From Lutraria lutraria (taxonomy: Eukaryota; Mollusca; Bivalvia; Venerida; Mactridae): 64,000 bases of DNA. The notes below the pieces were generated by a model. The model did no database searches, was not told the DNA's origin, and saw only the letters and a program-made list of their open reading frames with translations. Positions 30,001-45,000 of this stretch are shown piece after piece; within the stretch, counting starts at the first letter, position 1, and each line of letters opens with the position of its first letter. Position numbers and translations under genes: made by a program. Location: contig OZ026835.1 of the NCBI GenBank assembly GCA_964023205.1, positions 38,165,083-38,229,082 of the forward strand, given 5' to 3'.

Positions 30001-33000
30001 GGTATTCTGCAATTGTAACTTATTCCATTATCTACTCACATTTATCGCCAGTAAAAAAATTTTCTCATCTCAATGATAAGAGCTAAGTCTTTAAGCTATA
30101 GATATTAAATCATCGTCGGATACCCACGGTCGTTGCCTCCGCTCCGCTACGTACATCTCCCATGGGATTTTTCTTTACCGATTCGCTGTTTTCATAGAAT
30201 AGAACAGAATATACATTACCCAATAGAAACGACGCTTACATTTTCGATTCTCTCCAGCTTGGAGACGCAAATGAAAATCATAGGCACTCGATTCCGTGAT
30301 TTTTATACGTTTACATACGTTCTTTTGCAATTTCACCCGTCAAACAATGCACATCTGTCGAAAGAAAAATCTTCATTTTTTCCCTTATTGTGTGTTTTCC
30401 TTCTAAAAGCTGCAAAACGTTTAAAGTTGGGGCACACTACAGCGAAAGCAAGGTTCCCGGAAAGCACGTGCAGATTAGAAGGAAAGTCGGGACCCACGCT
30501 TATTTTCGTCACTACCGTCAATCGAAAAGATGGCGAGTTCACTACCTTGGAGTATTTCATACACACAATAAGGGAAAAATTGAAGATTTTTCTTTCAACA
30601 GATTTGCATTGTTTGATGGGTGAAATTGCAAAAGAACTTCTGTAAACGTATAAAAATCACGGAATCGAGTGCCTATGATGAAAATGGCTGCGCCCACGAG
30701 AAAATGTTCGTTCTGTTTGTTTACAACTAAAAGTAATGTTTTACGTGAAACGAACATAGTTTGAGTACAAGCGATCTGATTGGCTGTTAGGCGCATTACA
30801 ACATTGTACTGCATCCAATCAGAATACGGTTTTAGTTATTTATCGAAACGGCGAATCAGTAAAGAAAAATCCCACGGGAGATGTACGTAGCGGAGCAGAG
30901 GCAATGATCGTGGGTATCCAAAGATGATATTAAATATGATAAGTGCTTTATTATATTATTGTATATTAACTATAACATGTACGTTGTATCATGTATTACG
31001 GTATATTATATGCTCTTCGTGTCTGGAGGAAATAAAGATATATACTTGCCAGGAAAGCAGCTCTGCTCATACAATCCTGCATACTTGGATTGAACGATTC
31101 CACTTTCTTGCAGTAAAGGTAAACGAACTGTTTCATCAAGTAACTCTCCCTGCATACCTGCGATATAATGATATTCAATGCATTCTTATGACAAGTACAT
31201 ATTCTTCACAGAAGTATGAACAAAGCATAATAATGAACAAAAGGGCCAAAATGGCCTTATAATCACTCACCAGGAATGACAGTGGCTAATTTTATCTTAA
31301 TCTTTACTTTAAAGAGTATAACACTAGCTGCCAAACTATAAAAATCATTTTAGATTTTAAAAAAATTAAGGCAGATAATTCATCAATACATGGCTGTTTG
31401 GAACAAGATGGTTTTTCAATTTTTCTCAACATAAGCCTACTTACCAAGTCAAATGACCCCTGGGACAGAGTCAATTATGACTCTATGTCATGATTTGAAC
31501 AAACTTGGTAGAAGGTCACTACTCAATGCTACACAATGAATATCTTAGCTGTAAGCCTTGCAGTTTAGGGGAAGATTTTTAGATGTGGTGACCCAGTGTC
31601 TAACCCCAGATGACCAATGTTCGAACTTGTCCACTTATCATTAAGACAAATATTCTGACATGGTTTGGTAAAGATTCAATCAAAATCATGGCATCTACAG
31701 CTTTAAAAAAGTTTTATCTAAGATCTGACCAAGTGACCTAGTTTTTTACCCAAGATGACTAATGTTCAAACTTGTCCTACATATCATTAAGACAAACATT
31801 CTGATAATGTTTGATGAAGATCCAATCAAATTTGAGACATCTACTGTGTTAACAAGGTTTTCCTAATATTTGAATGGTGACCTAGTTTTTAACCCCAGAT
31901 GAATCATGTTTGAATTTGTCCTACATATCATTAAGACAAACATTCTGACAAGGTTTTGTGAAGATCCAATCAAAACTATGACATCTACAGTGTAAGCAAG
32001 CTTACGGTCAGTATAACATGCAATACATCTCACCTGCCATCACCTATCATTGGAATGTTAGCTGATGTTTAGATTTTTCAATTATGATAATTTTGTCAGG
32101 AGGGTGTCAGCTGTAAAAGAGGATTACGAAATCATCCTGTGGCTTAACTGACGTCATTGTACTATGACATCATGCCATACCGTTTAGCCAATCAAACTGA
32201 TAGTATTACATATGCATTTTCTAGCTATATCTTATTGTAGATTCATGTATAGGTTGGTTTATATGTATCAAATGAGGACAAGAAATGTGGCAATGCCACG
32301 AAACCAGGTTTTCCAAGGCTTTAATACTTCAGTACACTCAAGAATTCTGCACTAAGGCTTCATCAGTGGTTCAGTTTCCAGTGCGGCTAATAAGTTAACA
32401 TTGACCTTTACCCTATATGGCATAGAATGCAGTCCCAAGCTTGGTTTCCATGTAAGCTACCTACACACAAAATGTCATCGCCATATCTTAATCCTTACGT
32501 AAGTTATTCACTGAAAACCGATTTTCTATTTTTAGCAACAGTGGCCTTGACCTTGACCTGACTGATCTCAAATACAATTCAAAGCTAGGTTTGGGTGCAA
32601 GGATGCAAATTACCCAGTTTAGTCTACATTGGTCATTCCAAACTTAGTTATTGACCGGACCATGATTTTCTATTTTCAGTAACAGTGACCTTGACCCCAC
32701 AGATCCGAAATACAATCGCAAGCTAGGTTTTGATTCAGGGATGCTAAATTCCAAGTTCAGTCAACATTGGTCATTCCAAACTTAAGTTATTGACCGGACA
32801 CTGATTTTCTACTTTACGTAACAGTGACCTTAACCCCACAGATCCCAAATACAATCCCAAGGAAGGTGTGCATTCAAGGTTCCTACATACAAAATTTAGT
32901 CAAGATTGGTCGATCCGAACTTAAGTTATTGACCGGACACTGCCTGTTCGACGCCTGCCTATAGTCCTTGCCAGTAGACAGGGAACTATCAATGTTTTCC

Positions 33001-36000
33001 TAAGATTTGACCTGGTGACCTAGTTTTTATCCCTAGATTTATTTATTTACCATATTTATACAGCACTCTTTTCATGTTTAGAACATGTTCAAAAGTGCTG
33101 AACAATAACATAATATAAAGATTACATTTTACAATTTTTTTTTTTTTAAATAAGGAAAGAAATACCAAAAAATTAAGAATACTAAAAAACATGGGATATA
33201 GCTAAGAAATAAAAACACAGAGTATCAGTCTCGTTAAATCTTACTATAAAAAGGTCATTGCATTGATATAAAAACTTTTTTAAACAATCTGGGTTAAGAA
33301 CAATGTTCACATAATAATCTGTCCCGTTTAACACTATGTGATATAGTAATCAGTGAAAAGATGGGTTTTCAGCAATGTTTTAAAAGCCCGGAATGAGTTT
33401 GCTTCACGAATTGTTTTAGTCAAAGTATTCCACAATGTAGTGGCAGTACACATAAAACTTCTTTGTCCATATAAGGTACGTGATCTTGGATTAACCAATG
33501 CGATAGAGTTCTGTGATCTTAAATCTCTAGTTGGCTTGTAGACCTCGACCATATTTGTAATATATTCTGGAGATTGGTTGTTTAAAGCCTTAAAGGCATG
33601 AGTCAAAATTTTATACCGTATTCTGTATTTTACTGGAAGCCAGTAGAGTTCTTTGAGTATGGGGGTGACACGCCAGAACTGATTTGTTTTACTAATTATA
33701 CGTGCAGCTGCATTTTGCACTCTTTGGAGTTTGTTAACAATGGAGTTTGAGACACCGTATAGAAGGGAATTACAGTAGTCAATGCGTGACATCACCAAAC
33801 AATTTACCAATGATTTTGATGCATCGGCGGAAAGAAATCATCTAATGCGACCTATGTTATGTAACTGTGCATAAGCAGCTCTGCAGACCGTATTAACATG
33901 TTGATCCATGTCCATATTTGAGGAGTAAATAGCACCAAGATTTCTTACTGAGTTTGAAGATTTTATGAAGGAGTCACCAACTTTTACTGTGACACTATTT
34001 ATAAGTTTTGTGTTGTGCTTTGATGTAAACAACATGACTTCAGTTTTGTCAGAATTGAGTTTTAGCATGTTCTCATTCATCCCAAATGATATTGTTAAGA
34101 CAGTGTTCAATCAAATTAATTGCATCACATTTGCTTACAGTTTCAACTGGTTTAAAGGAGATATACATAAATATATATAAAGTAGATGACCCATGTCTAA
34201 AACTGTCCAACCTATCATGAAGAAAAACATTCACACAAGGTTTGGTGAAGATCCAATCAAAACGGTGACATCTACAGTGTTAACAAGACATTCCTTATAT
34301 TTGACCTGGTGACCTAGCTTTTGACCCCAGATGAATTATGTTCAAACATGTCCAAGATATTATTAATTCAAACATCCTGACACAGTTTCATGACGATCTA
34401 ATCAAAATAGTGACTTCCAAAGTGTACACATTGCTTTCATCTAATTCGACCTTTTGATCTCATTTTTTAGCCCAAATGACCCATTATTGAACACATCCAA
34501 GATTTGTTAATACAAATATTCTGACACAGTTTCATGAAAATCTAACAAAAATGAGGCTCTAGTGTGTTCACAAAGCAAAAGTTGATGCCGGATGACAACA
34601 GACACAGATAAAGACCAATCACAAAAACTCGCCGTGAGCACTTCTGCTCATGTGAGTTAAAAATATATTACAAAGTTCCAAGAACAATTGATGATTGGAA
34701 TCAAACAATTTGATGTTTGAAATCATAAGAACAGATGCACATACATCCATACATGACATAAACATTTACAAATAAAAAGTAATACATGTTGCTTCAGGCA
34801 GACCAGCAGAGTATCTGAAATGTCCCGATTCCAAATTTCCAAAACTCTCTTTGACTGCAACTCTACAGGAGCAAATATGCCGTTCCATACCTAAAAGTAC
34901 AAATGTATTGATAAATAAAATCAATATTTCCTTTGTTCAGTAAACTAATATCAATGATTGTAAAAATGTCTAAATTTTAGGATAGTTTTATATATGTTCA
35001 AGTATGTTAAAATTTATGGTTTATTGTATCATGATTTTACTAATTTGGGTTTCTGTAAATAAACGCTGCTTTGGATGTACAGACTGTCATGCGTTACACA
35101 TGACAGTCTGTACATCCAAAGTGCTAAATAAAGATAACAAGAGCTCCGCAGTCGGAGACATATGCCCCCCAAACAGGGCCTTGACACAGAGTTATCGCTC
35201 AAACGATTTTCAAACTCCATGACACAGTGAACTTGACCTTTGACCTAGTGACCCCAGTTTCAATAGGGGTCACCTAGTGTCCATGGCCAATGCACCTGCA
35301 AAGTATCAGGCCCATCGGTCAATCCATTGACGAGTTATCGATCGGAAATGATTTTCACACTCAATGTCACAGTGACCTTGACCTTTGACCTAGTGACCCC
35401 AGTTTCAATAGGGGTCATCTACTGTCCAAGGCCAATGCACCAGCTAAGTATCAGGCCCATCGGTCAATCCTTTGACGAGTTATTGATCGGAAACGGTTTT
35501 CACACTCAATGTCACAGTGACCTTGACCTTTGACCTAGTGACCCCAGTTTCAATAAGGGTCATCTACTGTCCAAGGCCAATGCACCAGCTAAGTATCAGG
35601 CCCATCGGTCAATCCGTTGACGAGTTATTGATCGGAAACGTTTTTCACACTCAATGTCACAGTGACCTTGACCTTTAACCTAGTGACCCCAGTTTCAACA
35701 GGGGTCATCTACTGTCCAAGGCTAATGCACCAGCCAAGTATCAGGCCCATCGGTCAATCCGTTGACGAGTTATCGATGGGAAACGGTTTTCACACTAAAT
35801 GTCACAGTGACCTTGACCTTTGACCTAGTGACCCTAATTTCAATAGGGGTCATCTACTGTCCAATGCCAATGCACCAGCCAAGTATCAGGCCCATCGGTC
35901 AATCCGTTGACGAGTTATCGATGGGAAACGGTTTTCACACTCAATGTCACAGTGACCTTGACCTTTGACCTAGTGACCCTAATTTCAATAGGGGTCATCA

Positions 36001-39000
36001 ACTGTCCAAGGCGAATGTACCTGTGAAGTATCAGGCCCATCGGTCAATCCGTTGACGAGTTATCGATCGGAAACTAACTGACCGACCGACCGACAGACAG
36101 ACAGACAGACAGACAGACAGGCTAGCAAAACAATATACCCCCTCTTCTTTGAAGGGGGGCATAAAAATTGTTGATTACATAATTTCTACTAATTGCTTAT
36201 AATGTAGTTTCATATTTAATATTTCTTTAATAATGAACAATTAAATAAGTAAGTTTTTTTTCTCACAACTCTTAATAACCATTACAAGTTTGACTTGAGG
36301 TGTAAATCGTTGATTTATGACATATTGCGTGATATAAAAGATATTGCATATTGTATTGATATTGGTTAGAATATGCCTTGTCATACCACAGTAATATCAA
36401 CTAATCTTATCCAAGACAATCTTAATTTATGGTATGTTTATCACTATAGTGCTAATTAATGCACCCCTTGAGAAGTCAAAGCTAATCATTGACAATCAGT
36501 GTTTCAGTTGATACTTTTATTGTTGATTAGTTTATTGGACCATACAACAACACAATATTACATGTTTATTCTGCAGAAACAGACCATATTACATAGTAGG
36601 GGACATAATTATTGTAATTTCGAAAGGGAAATATTTGGTTCTATGAAAGAGCAGTTGTACTACTATCGAGTCGGTAGTATTATATCAGACCAAGCAGAAC
36701 TTCACTATAAATGAATAAATATTTTGTATTTTAAAGATATAGTCCTTTTTAGAACCATAAAGATTTTTGATATTATGAGGGGAGCCAGGTTGTTGTAATG
36801 ATTGATTGTATGTGTGTTTTCCTAATATATAATCTGGCACCATTATAAATTTACATATATATAATGATGCCATGTATAATGGTCCTAGATTTAATACATG
36901 TAGTTAACATGAGTCACAACATCCATAGCTATGGAATTGATAGATATATATTCTAAAAGATGGAGATAATAGATATGTTATAGCTCTTATAGCTATTTTG
37001 GCTTATAAGGCTTTTTTATTCTATTTTTTATGAAGGATGAGTCTAAATGAGATGCCAAAATTATGTATTCTTTTAACACAGTAGCAAATTGGATAATCAA
37101 CACATTCCTCATTAATGTGTCAATGATATTCAATAAGTAAGGGTCCATTCTTGCACAACTGATTTCTTTTTTCACACCTTTATACATTTCAAATAATGAA
37201 ACATAGTAAAAACAGTTGTTAATTGCAAACACAAGAAAAGAGTTTCTCACTGTCGTTCCCTCGCACGGTCGAGTGAAAACGGTAGCACATTAAAAGCTGT
37301 AAAAACACATCAGCGATGATTTTTATTTATTTATTTCTTAAATTGTTATTTAAGCTGTGAACCGGAAAATGATATAATTATTGATGTATATGTACTGTAT
37401 AAGTGTAAGTGTCTGATAAAACCACAAATTTTTATTTAGACATATGCTGAATATGGTCATTCTCATATATGACTGGACTTGAAATTTTGTATACAACTTG
37501 TCAGCAAAATAATTGTATACTAGTATATGTTTGGAGTTTAGATACCAGTTAGACTTTGCCACTGAGAGATCATCAAGCACTATAAGATAGACGTTTCAAC
37601 ATCTCTCCAACAACAGTTTGTAAACGTAAACAATAACAACTCTCGCCACTAACATGTACTTGGATATTTCGAATTTTCTCGTCATACACATTCCTAAAAT
37701 CGAGCTTAAATGACCCTTCCACGTGTCTAATTAATTCACGTTAATTACCATCAACATGTTGGCCAACAAACCATAAATAATTTTTTAGCTGATCAGTTTT
37801 GCAAGTAAGTAAAATGCATTTCTTTAACGCACTGGCAATTTCTCACATGTCCGCCATTATCATCAATGTCAGTGCGTAGTCCCCGGAAGTAGAATTATTC
37901 CTTATCAGGGGACATCACCGTCGATTTACTATGGGAAATAACCTAGTTATGGGAAAGGGTCAATTCCATCATTCATGGGTATTACATTGAAACAATTAGA
38001 ATCATCCTGCAAGTTTATTATATATCTGAAGAACATTCGTGCAAAATAAACCATCTCTGATACGAAGAGAAACTCACAAGCAGATCTTTCTCTTTCTGAC
38101 CCTCCCCCCCATCGATGCAGTCAAGTTTAATTATTTAATAATAGTGAAAAATCATAATTCAGGTAATTTCATTAGCTTTTTCTGAATGTTGCCTGATGGG
38201 AGGTTGTTAAATATTGAACTGGAACCACACAGACAGCTTAACAGTGGGCGAACCAATACTTATTGAACCTCACTTGATATTTGAACTATTGAAAGCATAA
38301 TAAAAAGCAAATTATTTTTAAAACTAATTTTTGAAAATATTCACTAAAAATTTACCGAAAGATTGTTCTCAAGGTATGTGTTCCATTTTCTGAAATATCC
38401 TTCTACTGTACTTCTTGCTTCTTTTGAAGCTTTAGCCAATGTATCAAGATGATTCTTTGTTTGTTTGTTCTTTTCTAATTGGTCCTGTATTCTATCATAC
38501 ATTGCAACACAGTGTAGAAAAATCTGAGTACTGTAAATGAAAGTGTCAGATCTTCTTGTACTCAAGGCCTGCTTCAACAGATGATAAGCAATCACATAAC
38601 ACATCCACCATTGCTTCAAGCCCTTGTCTTCACTAAAAGGAAAATATATACGATCATCAGAAGTAATTCATGCTTATGTTACTTTTTCTTTGTCTTACAT
38701 AATGAGCATCTCTGTTTCGGTCATAATATAATACAATGTATCATTTTGTCCTTACATCGAGAAGTGATAACTTACAAGAGACATCTAAACCAATTGAACA
38801 TCAGGAGAAGGAATGCAGTACAAATATTCAAAATTTAAAGAGTTCTTCAACTACATGTACTAACTTACTTACTTACTAGTTTATTTATGTATACAAACAA
38901 GGTAATTACTGTAATGGTTGAATGTAACCTTAGGAGGATGTCCTGGAGTGGAGAGATACAAACTACAAGCATCAAGATTCATAATGAGTTGATCATTCTG

Positions 39001-42000
39001 AGAATGAACTATGAATACAGTCTATTTTTGAGAGCATATGAATTTTGTGAGGGTGAATGAGGGCATGAATATGAGCATGTATGTTGGTATACCTTATATG
39101 AGGAGGTCGAGTATAGGTCGCAAATTGCATTCAACCTGTTGATATTTTATCAGTATCTATTATCATAAAACAGAAAAAAGGGTATTTCTGCCATATGAAA
39201 TTGAAGAATTACACTAACAACCAGAGCTTTGTCACAGGAGCACCAAAGTGTATAAATTGCAATTCCCTCCGGAGTAGTTGAATAGACTGGTTTATATATG
39301 TCCTCGGACATTTTGTCGATGGCGTTAAGTCATTCAAAAATCAATTGTGGAAGTCGCGTGTCAGATATGATTGTTAATCCTGATTGCGATTCGAATCGCC
39401 AATTTCGCACCTCTAACAAATGAGATTGCCGCGAGGCATATATTGCACTTGGTCTTACCCTTATTTTTCACAGTTAGTGCTTGTTTATGTTGATCTGTAC
39501 AAATAAGCACGTAAATAACGGATTAATGAAAATGCGCGTTGTAGTTTTAGATCGACCAGATGACCTAAGTAATCATTTTCAGAAAATCTACTTTCGCTTT
39601 AGGTATCATAAGGATAACATCGCCAAATAAAACTCATTAATAAACATCACGAATGGTCCATAGATCTACTGTATTACTGTACGAAAGTGATAGAACCACG
39701 CGGTTTCGCTAGGTTTTAGTTATTGTTCACGTGTTAATTTGGATTAATACAATTATTCAAAGTGGATTTAATTGTGTTTAATCTTTAAAAAAACGGATTT
39801 TACGTCAGACTCTTAAAGCTGGTAAGTCCTTACGACTTTTTTTGGCAAAAAAGGGTGGGGGGGCGTCTATTAGGGGGGGGAGCGTTTAAACGGGGGAATA
39901 CGGTATAGTCTAATGACAGTTAGTATTTATGGTAACCATTTCAAAATCCTCCGATGAAAGTTACAGCCTGGAAAAGTTTTGGGCCTGATCAACAGACAGA
40001 CAAAGTAACTCCTATATAGCCCCACTATTTTATTGCGGGGGGATTAATGAAAGGAAAACTAAACAAAATCAATATACCTGAAAAATGTTGCTTGGAGTTG
40101 ACTTAAAAGAGCATCTAGACATTTTTGTACCTCCTACAAAGTAAAAATTAATCTAATTAATCAAAATGTTAAAGTTGTATACAAACACTTCACCAGAATT
40201 GAATACAATTCAAAACAGGTAGAGATTTAAAATGCAATTTTATTTTATATAGTCCATATTCAGTGCAGATTCATCTGATCACTTTTTATTGGGTAGAACG
40301 AAAAAGAAAATCAGTTAATATGTTATCTGATTAGCTTATCTTTTTGTTCTTCATTTTTATAGAATAGTGAGACATTAAAATAAGAAACAGTTTTACACAT
40401 TATTTTCCAAAATTGAACATTTCTAATAAAACTAATGTTTTGTTATCACCTTTTCTTCTAAAGAAAGTGCAGCTAAGCTTGTACTGTTATCATAATGAAT
40501 GTACACTTGAGGTTTGTAAATTTTCACTTGAAACGTTAAATTTGCTAGACAAACTTCAACAGGAATAACATTCATTTGAATCAAAGAATGCAAGTCTGCC
40601 AGATCAACAGATCCGATGAACGTTCTTGGGAGAAAATAATCCATCTCAAACAGAGGTTCAAGTTGCTTTATCATTTTTTCCATAGGACTGAAATGATACA
40701 TTGAAAAATAATATTCAAACAGTAATGTAGTACATGGGTATTGTCTGAGACATGTAAGAAAAAAATGATATTCAACATATTTCACAGTCATCCCACAACT
40801 TTCAAGAAAAATATTCAAGAAAATAACATGTCAGAATTCTTGTCAAATTTCAGAGGGGTTTAAAGCTTCTTCAAAGAAAATATAACTCTTCATACAGAAT
40901 CATAAGAAGATGAATGTATCCAAGTGAGAGTGCATTATGTTTGTTTGCAAAAAAGTAGAACATTTAAATGATGATAAAGAAATGTACAATGTCATGTAAT
41001 TAAATTCACTTTCTAATATTTCATTATTGCTTTCATTTTCATTTTTAAGTTTACTTGAGAGCAAACATTCAGAAAGTCAGCAAGTAGTATTTAGAAAAAG
41101 ATCAGATCATACAATAATATAGGACTCTATGCAAAATCAAAGTACAAGAAATACATACATGACCCATTGCTTGGAATTGCTTTTAAAACTGCTATGCTCT
41201 ACAGAAATTGCATCTATGCCCCACCAAACTGGTTTACCCTGGTCATGGCTAATGTCATCATCTGGTTCTTGAAATGGAGCACAAGCACCAGACAAGAAAT
41301 GTACCCAAGGCATCAATATGAGCCAACAAGGATTCTTGGAAGTTCTAGCAATACTCTTCACAAAGTCAATGATAGCTGCTAAAAGGTATTTCCTGTCAAA
41401 ATGTGCACAGACATTATTACTCTATATGATTTTATAAGAACTCAGCAAATTGTATTAATAAATCTAGCAAAATCGTAAAATAAAAGCAATGACTGAACTT
41501 CATAATTCAACGATTCACGTATCAATAACAGGGTTATGAGGTTATCAAAGTTCATTGAAAGGCTATAAAATGTTTCATAAATGGTCTGCTTATGCCTAGT
41601 TCCCTTTTTTCAATTACATCTAGTTATTTTTCCAGGTCAGATGGAATCAATTAATATCAAAGTTCTGTAAACAAAAGCATAATGATAACCCTAAAACATT
41701 CATTCAAGTGCTTCATTCGGTTGGTAATAAAGTTATGTTCTAAATTCCATGGAGACCACAGGGTTCTGGTATTCAGTCTGATCATTACTAATCCAAAACA
41801 AACACTCTATGAACTAGTGACAGTCATTTCATAAAGACCAGGTCACTGTCAGTAGTTTCATGAAAATTGATCTATATTTTAAGGAGATGGGACCTACCAT
41901 AACATCCACACAAAACTGCTTAAATTGAAAGAGATGTTACTACCCAAGATAAATTTACCTTTTTTCTGGGAATAATTTATCTGCAAGAGTAAAATCTGGA

Positions 42001-45000
42001 CAATCCTTCTTCACTTTGTCAACTCGAACAAGCAAGGCTTTAGACAAAATATTGATGGATTTAGTATCTTGTAAAGAAATGTTCAAGATACGAAATACAA
42101 TCAAAATTGTCAGAGCCGCAGCTGTTGCTTTGTCCTTCAGCACTGAATTATCTGTGTTTCCATTGTGTTTAACATTCCACTTATCAATCATAGCTTTGCC
42201 AAGTGTTTCAGCCATCTAATTATAACACAAAAAATGCCTTTACATGTTTCATTATAAAAAGTGAAGCAAATTGAATGAACAAAATACAGATGCAATTATA
42301 TAGCACTATATAGCTCACCTGAGAACACCTAACTATAATTAATGACCAGGTAAATAGTTTTCATCTCGTGTAAATATCATCATTAAATCATCCAAACAAT
42401 GACAATCAATAATCAGCAATTTCAATATTGTAGTATAAAAAATAGTACTAACAAAGTCTTCAAATTCCAAGGCATTACTCCAACACTTTCCATCAGAGTA
42501 ATATATTTTTTTGCAACAATTATAAATCATCCTGAAATGTTGCACAGTTTCTTCAATTGTATCATAAACTTTCCCATGTTCCTTAATTTCCGGACAAAAT
42601 ATATTAATGGAGTATCCAGCATGTTTGACCAGCAATGCTCTGTGACCTCTTATGAGTTCATATAGTCTGCCTGTCCAAGATTTTGGTTCAAGCTCAATAA
42701 AACCATCAAACTGGTGCCATACATCTAAAATTAGAAAGTACATGCCTTCAACATGCCATAACTGCAGTAAGTTATTCAGAAATAGTAAAGAGACATACTA
42801 CCACATTCAGAATTTCTTGAATTTTGAAGAACCTTATATGCCATTATTTAGTAAAATCTATAAAATATGTACAGTTCTAGAAATCTGCACATTCATGTGA
42901 ATTATTTCAACAAAGTCATCGACTGTTGACAAAAAAGTAATTTACAAATAAGAATGTTAATCAACCACCACCATGTAAATACTGTAATATAATACCTATG
43001 CCTCTGTGTTTTACAGACACTGTCAGTTCCCTGTTTAATAAGTCACTGTTCTTTTCTTCTTTAGTATAATATTCCCATATAATTTTGTCTTTTTTAATTC
43101 CTTCTAATGAATATTTATAAGGAATACTTCTGTCACCAATTATCAAAAATCTTTGAATTTGCACTTCAAATATTAATTCATAAATATGACTTTCAACATT
43201 CCTGAAAAAAGGATATGATTCTATTAAGAGATACATGCATTATACTCCTAACAGTGAAACAGTGAATAAAACAACACAAAAAGTTTTAAAAATCATTCAA
43301 GAATAGTTTAGTTACAGACCAGGGTCCAAGCGTTCTATACATAGCATGATGTCACTACATTTGTCTAACCTCTATACATAGAACTGATTACTATCCACAT
43401 TTAGATAGTCATACATGCGCTAAAATATAGTTACGCGGAAGGATAAAAAATGTCAAAACAACCATATCGGTTGTATGTTATTAACAAAATGTGCTTAGTT
43501 ATCTAAAATGAATACGTTATATCATTTCTATTCTTGTGTTTTTGTCAATAACACTAATTATCCAATGAAACGCTATGTTGAAGAACGCTTGGCACCAATG
43601 TCTACCACACGGTGACGTCACGTTATGTTATTGTTTATAATTTCATTTTTGTAAGTAGTTCCTGCAAATATCCATAAAGCCCCGAGCAGAAGAACACAGG
43701 TCAGAGATCAATCTCCAAGCTCAAATCTCATATTTTATTCTTTCAATGTTTCTAAGTAATTCATGATAAAATAATTATGATATAAATCATACTTTATTTA
43801 ATTGGCAAAATTCCTCTGAATAAGTTTTTAAACTTCAAAGTATAGTGTCTTTGCAAACAAAATACTTGAACAGAACTGAGATTTGAGCACAGAGACTGTT
43901 ATGTTTTATAACCTCAGGGCCAGACAAAATATCTTAAATATCCAAACTGAAAGTTAATCTTTTATTCATAGGAAATAAAATCTACTTACTTGATGTCGTG
44001 TGAAAAATGCCAACCAACAATGACTGTCCTTCATAACGATTTGAAATGGCTAAATAACACATAGTCAAGTACATGTTGTAAAAGTATACATATGTAAATA
44101 CTCACTTCACAATTTTCATCTCACGACTTCTATTGTTCCAACCACCAAGTTCCTCAATGCCAATAGATAGAATGCACTTATGTTTTGTTGGGTCAAACTT
44201 GAAATCATCACTTATCAGTACATGAAACTGAACTAGTATATTGTCTGATGGAGTTCTACAAAGAACCAGTGAAATTAATGGAGCATGGTTTAATCAAAGT
44301 AACAGCTGGTAATTCAGAAAAGTAAACTTTAAGCAATACTGAAATGTATAGGGTTTTGCAAATTTTCAAAAGCATATTCTTTTAAATGGCAAAATAACAA
44401 AGATATTATATTTTTGAATATAGTAATACAAAACAATAGAAAAAATTATTGTGAAATATGAGAAATGTTTTATTTGCCCTAAACAAATATTAACATAATG
44501 CCTTTCTTTAGCCACATCTAGTGATAATGTTGTCAAATGCTTTTTCTTACTTTTTGCAATATCATTGAAAAAATACTGTGCTGCATTTACTTTGCAATTA
44601 AAAAAGAAATTCAGAATGTGTTCATTGCAAGTAAGTCAATTTCACTGATAAGTAAAATAAGAGCTACCCTGTACTTTTATTTAAATATCCAAAAAGCAAA
44701 TGGGGCCTTAATGACCAAGAGTAAAAAAATCAAACTACCTTGAATTGCCACCTTTCTGTTTACCAGAATCAGATTTTGACTGCTGAAAGAAAGCACACAT
44801 TCATTAGAATTGATGCAATAATAAACACATGTGATATGTATGGTTTGGACAACCAGTATACATAACTTTTTAAAGAAACAGTATGGACAGGATTAGTGGT
44901 GCAGCAATATGGCATAACCCGTATTGCGATATATGGCCCTTTCCCATAACTAGGTAGTCTCCCCTGGAAGATTGTCGTTCTTGTCGGCAGTGCGCATGCG

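Noticed and set aside
30133..30645. 170-codon plus-strand open frame
   Set aside because: It lies across both arms of a foldback element, and mirror frames occur on the other strand. It has no protein-like motifs.
35327..35968. Repeated 68-codon plus-strand frames starting MTSYR
   Set aside because: They are translations of the ~145 bp units of pearl element E and repeat with the unit spacing.
35223..36080. CRISPR-like array
   Set aside because: Units are ~145 bp contiguous tandem repeats with no spacers, in a eukaryotic genome.
41376..41382. TTTTAG as the acceptor of exon 9
   Set aside because: It would put the exon out of frame with exon 8; the TTTTGACAG site slightly upstream keeps the frame open.
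42215..42215. Internal ATG of exon 8 as an alternative gene start
   Set aside because: The preceding base is a consensus acceptor and exon 7 joins in phase, so it is an internal methionine.
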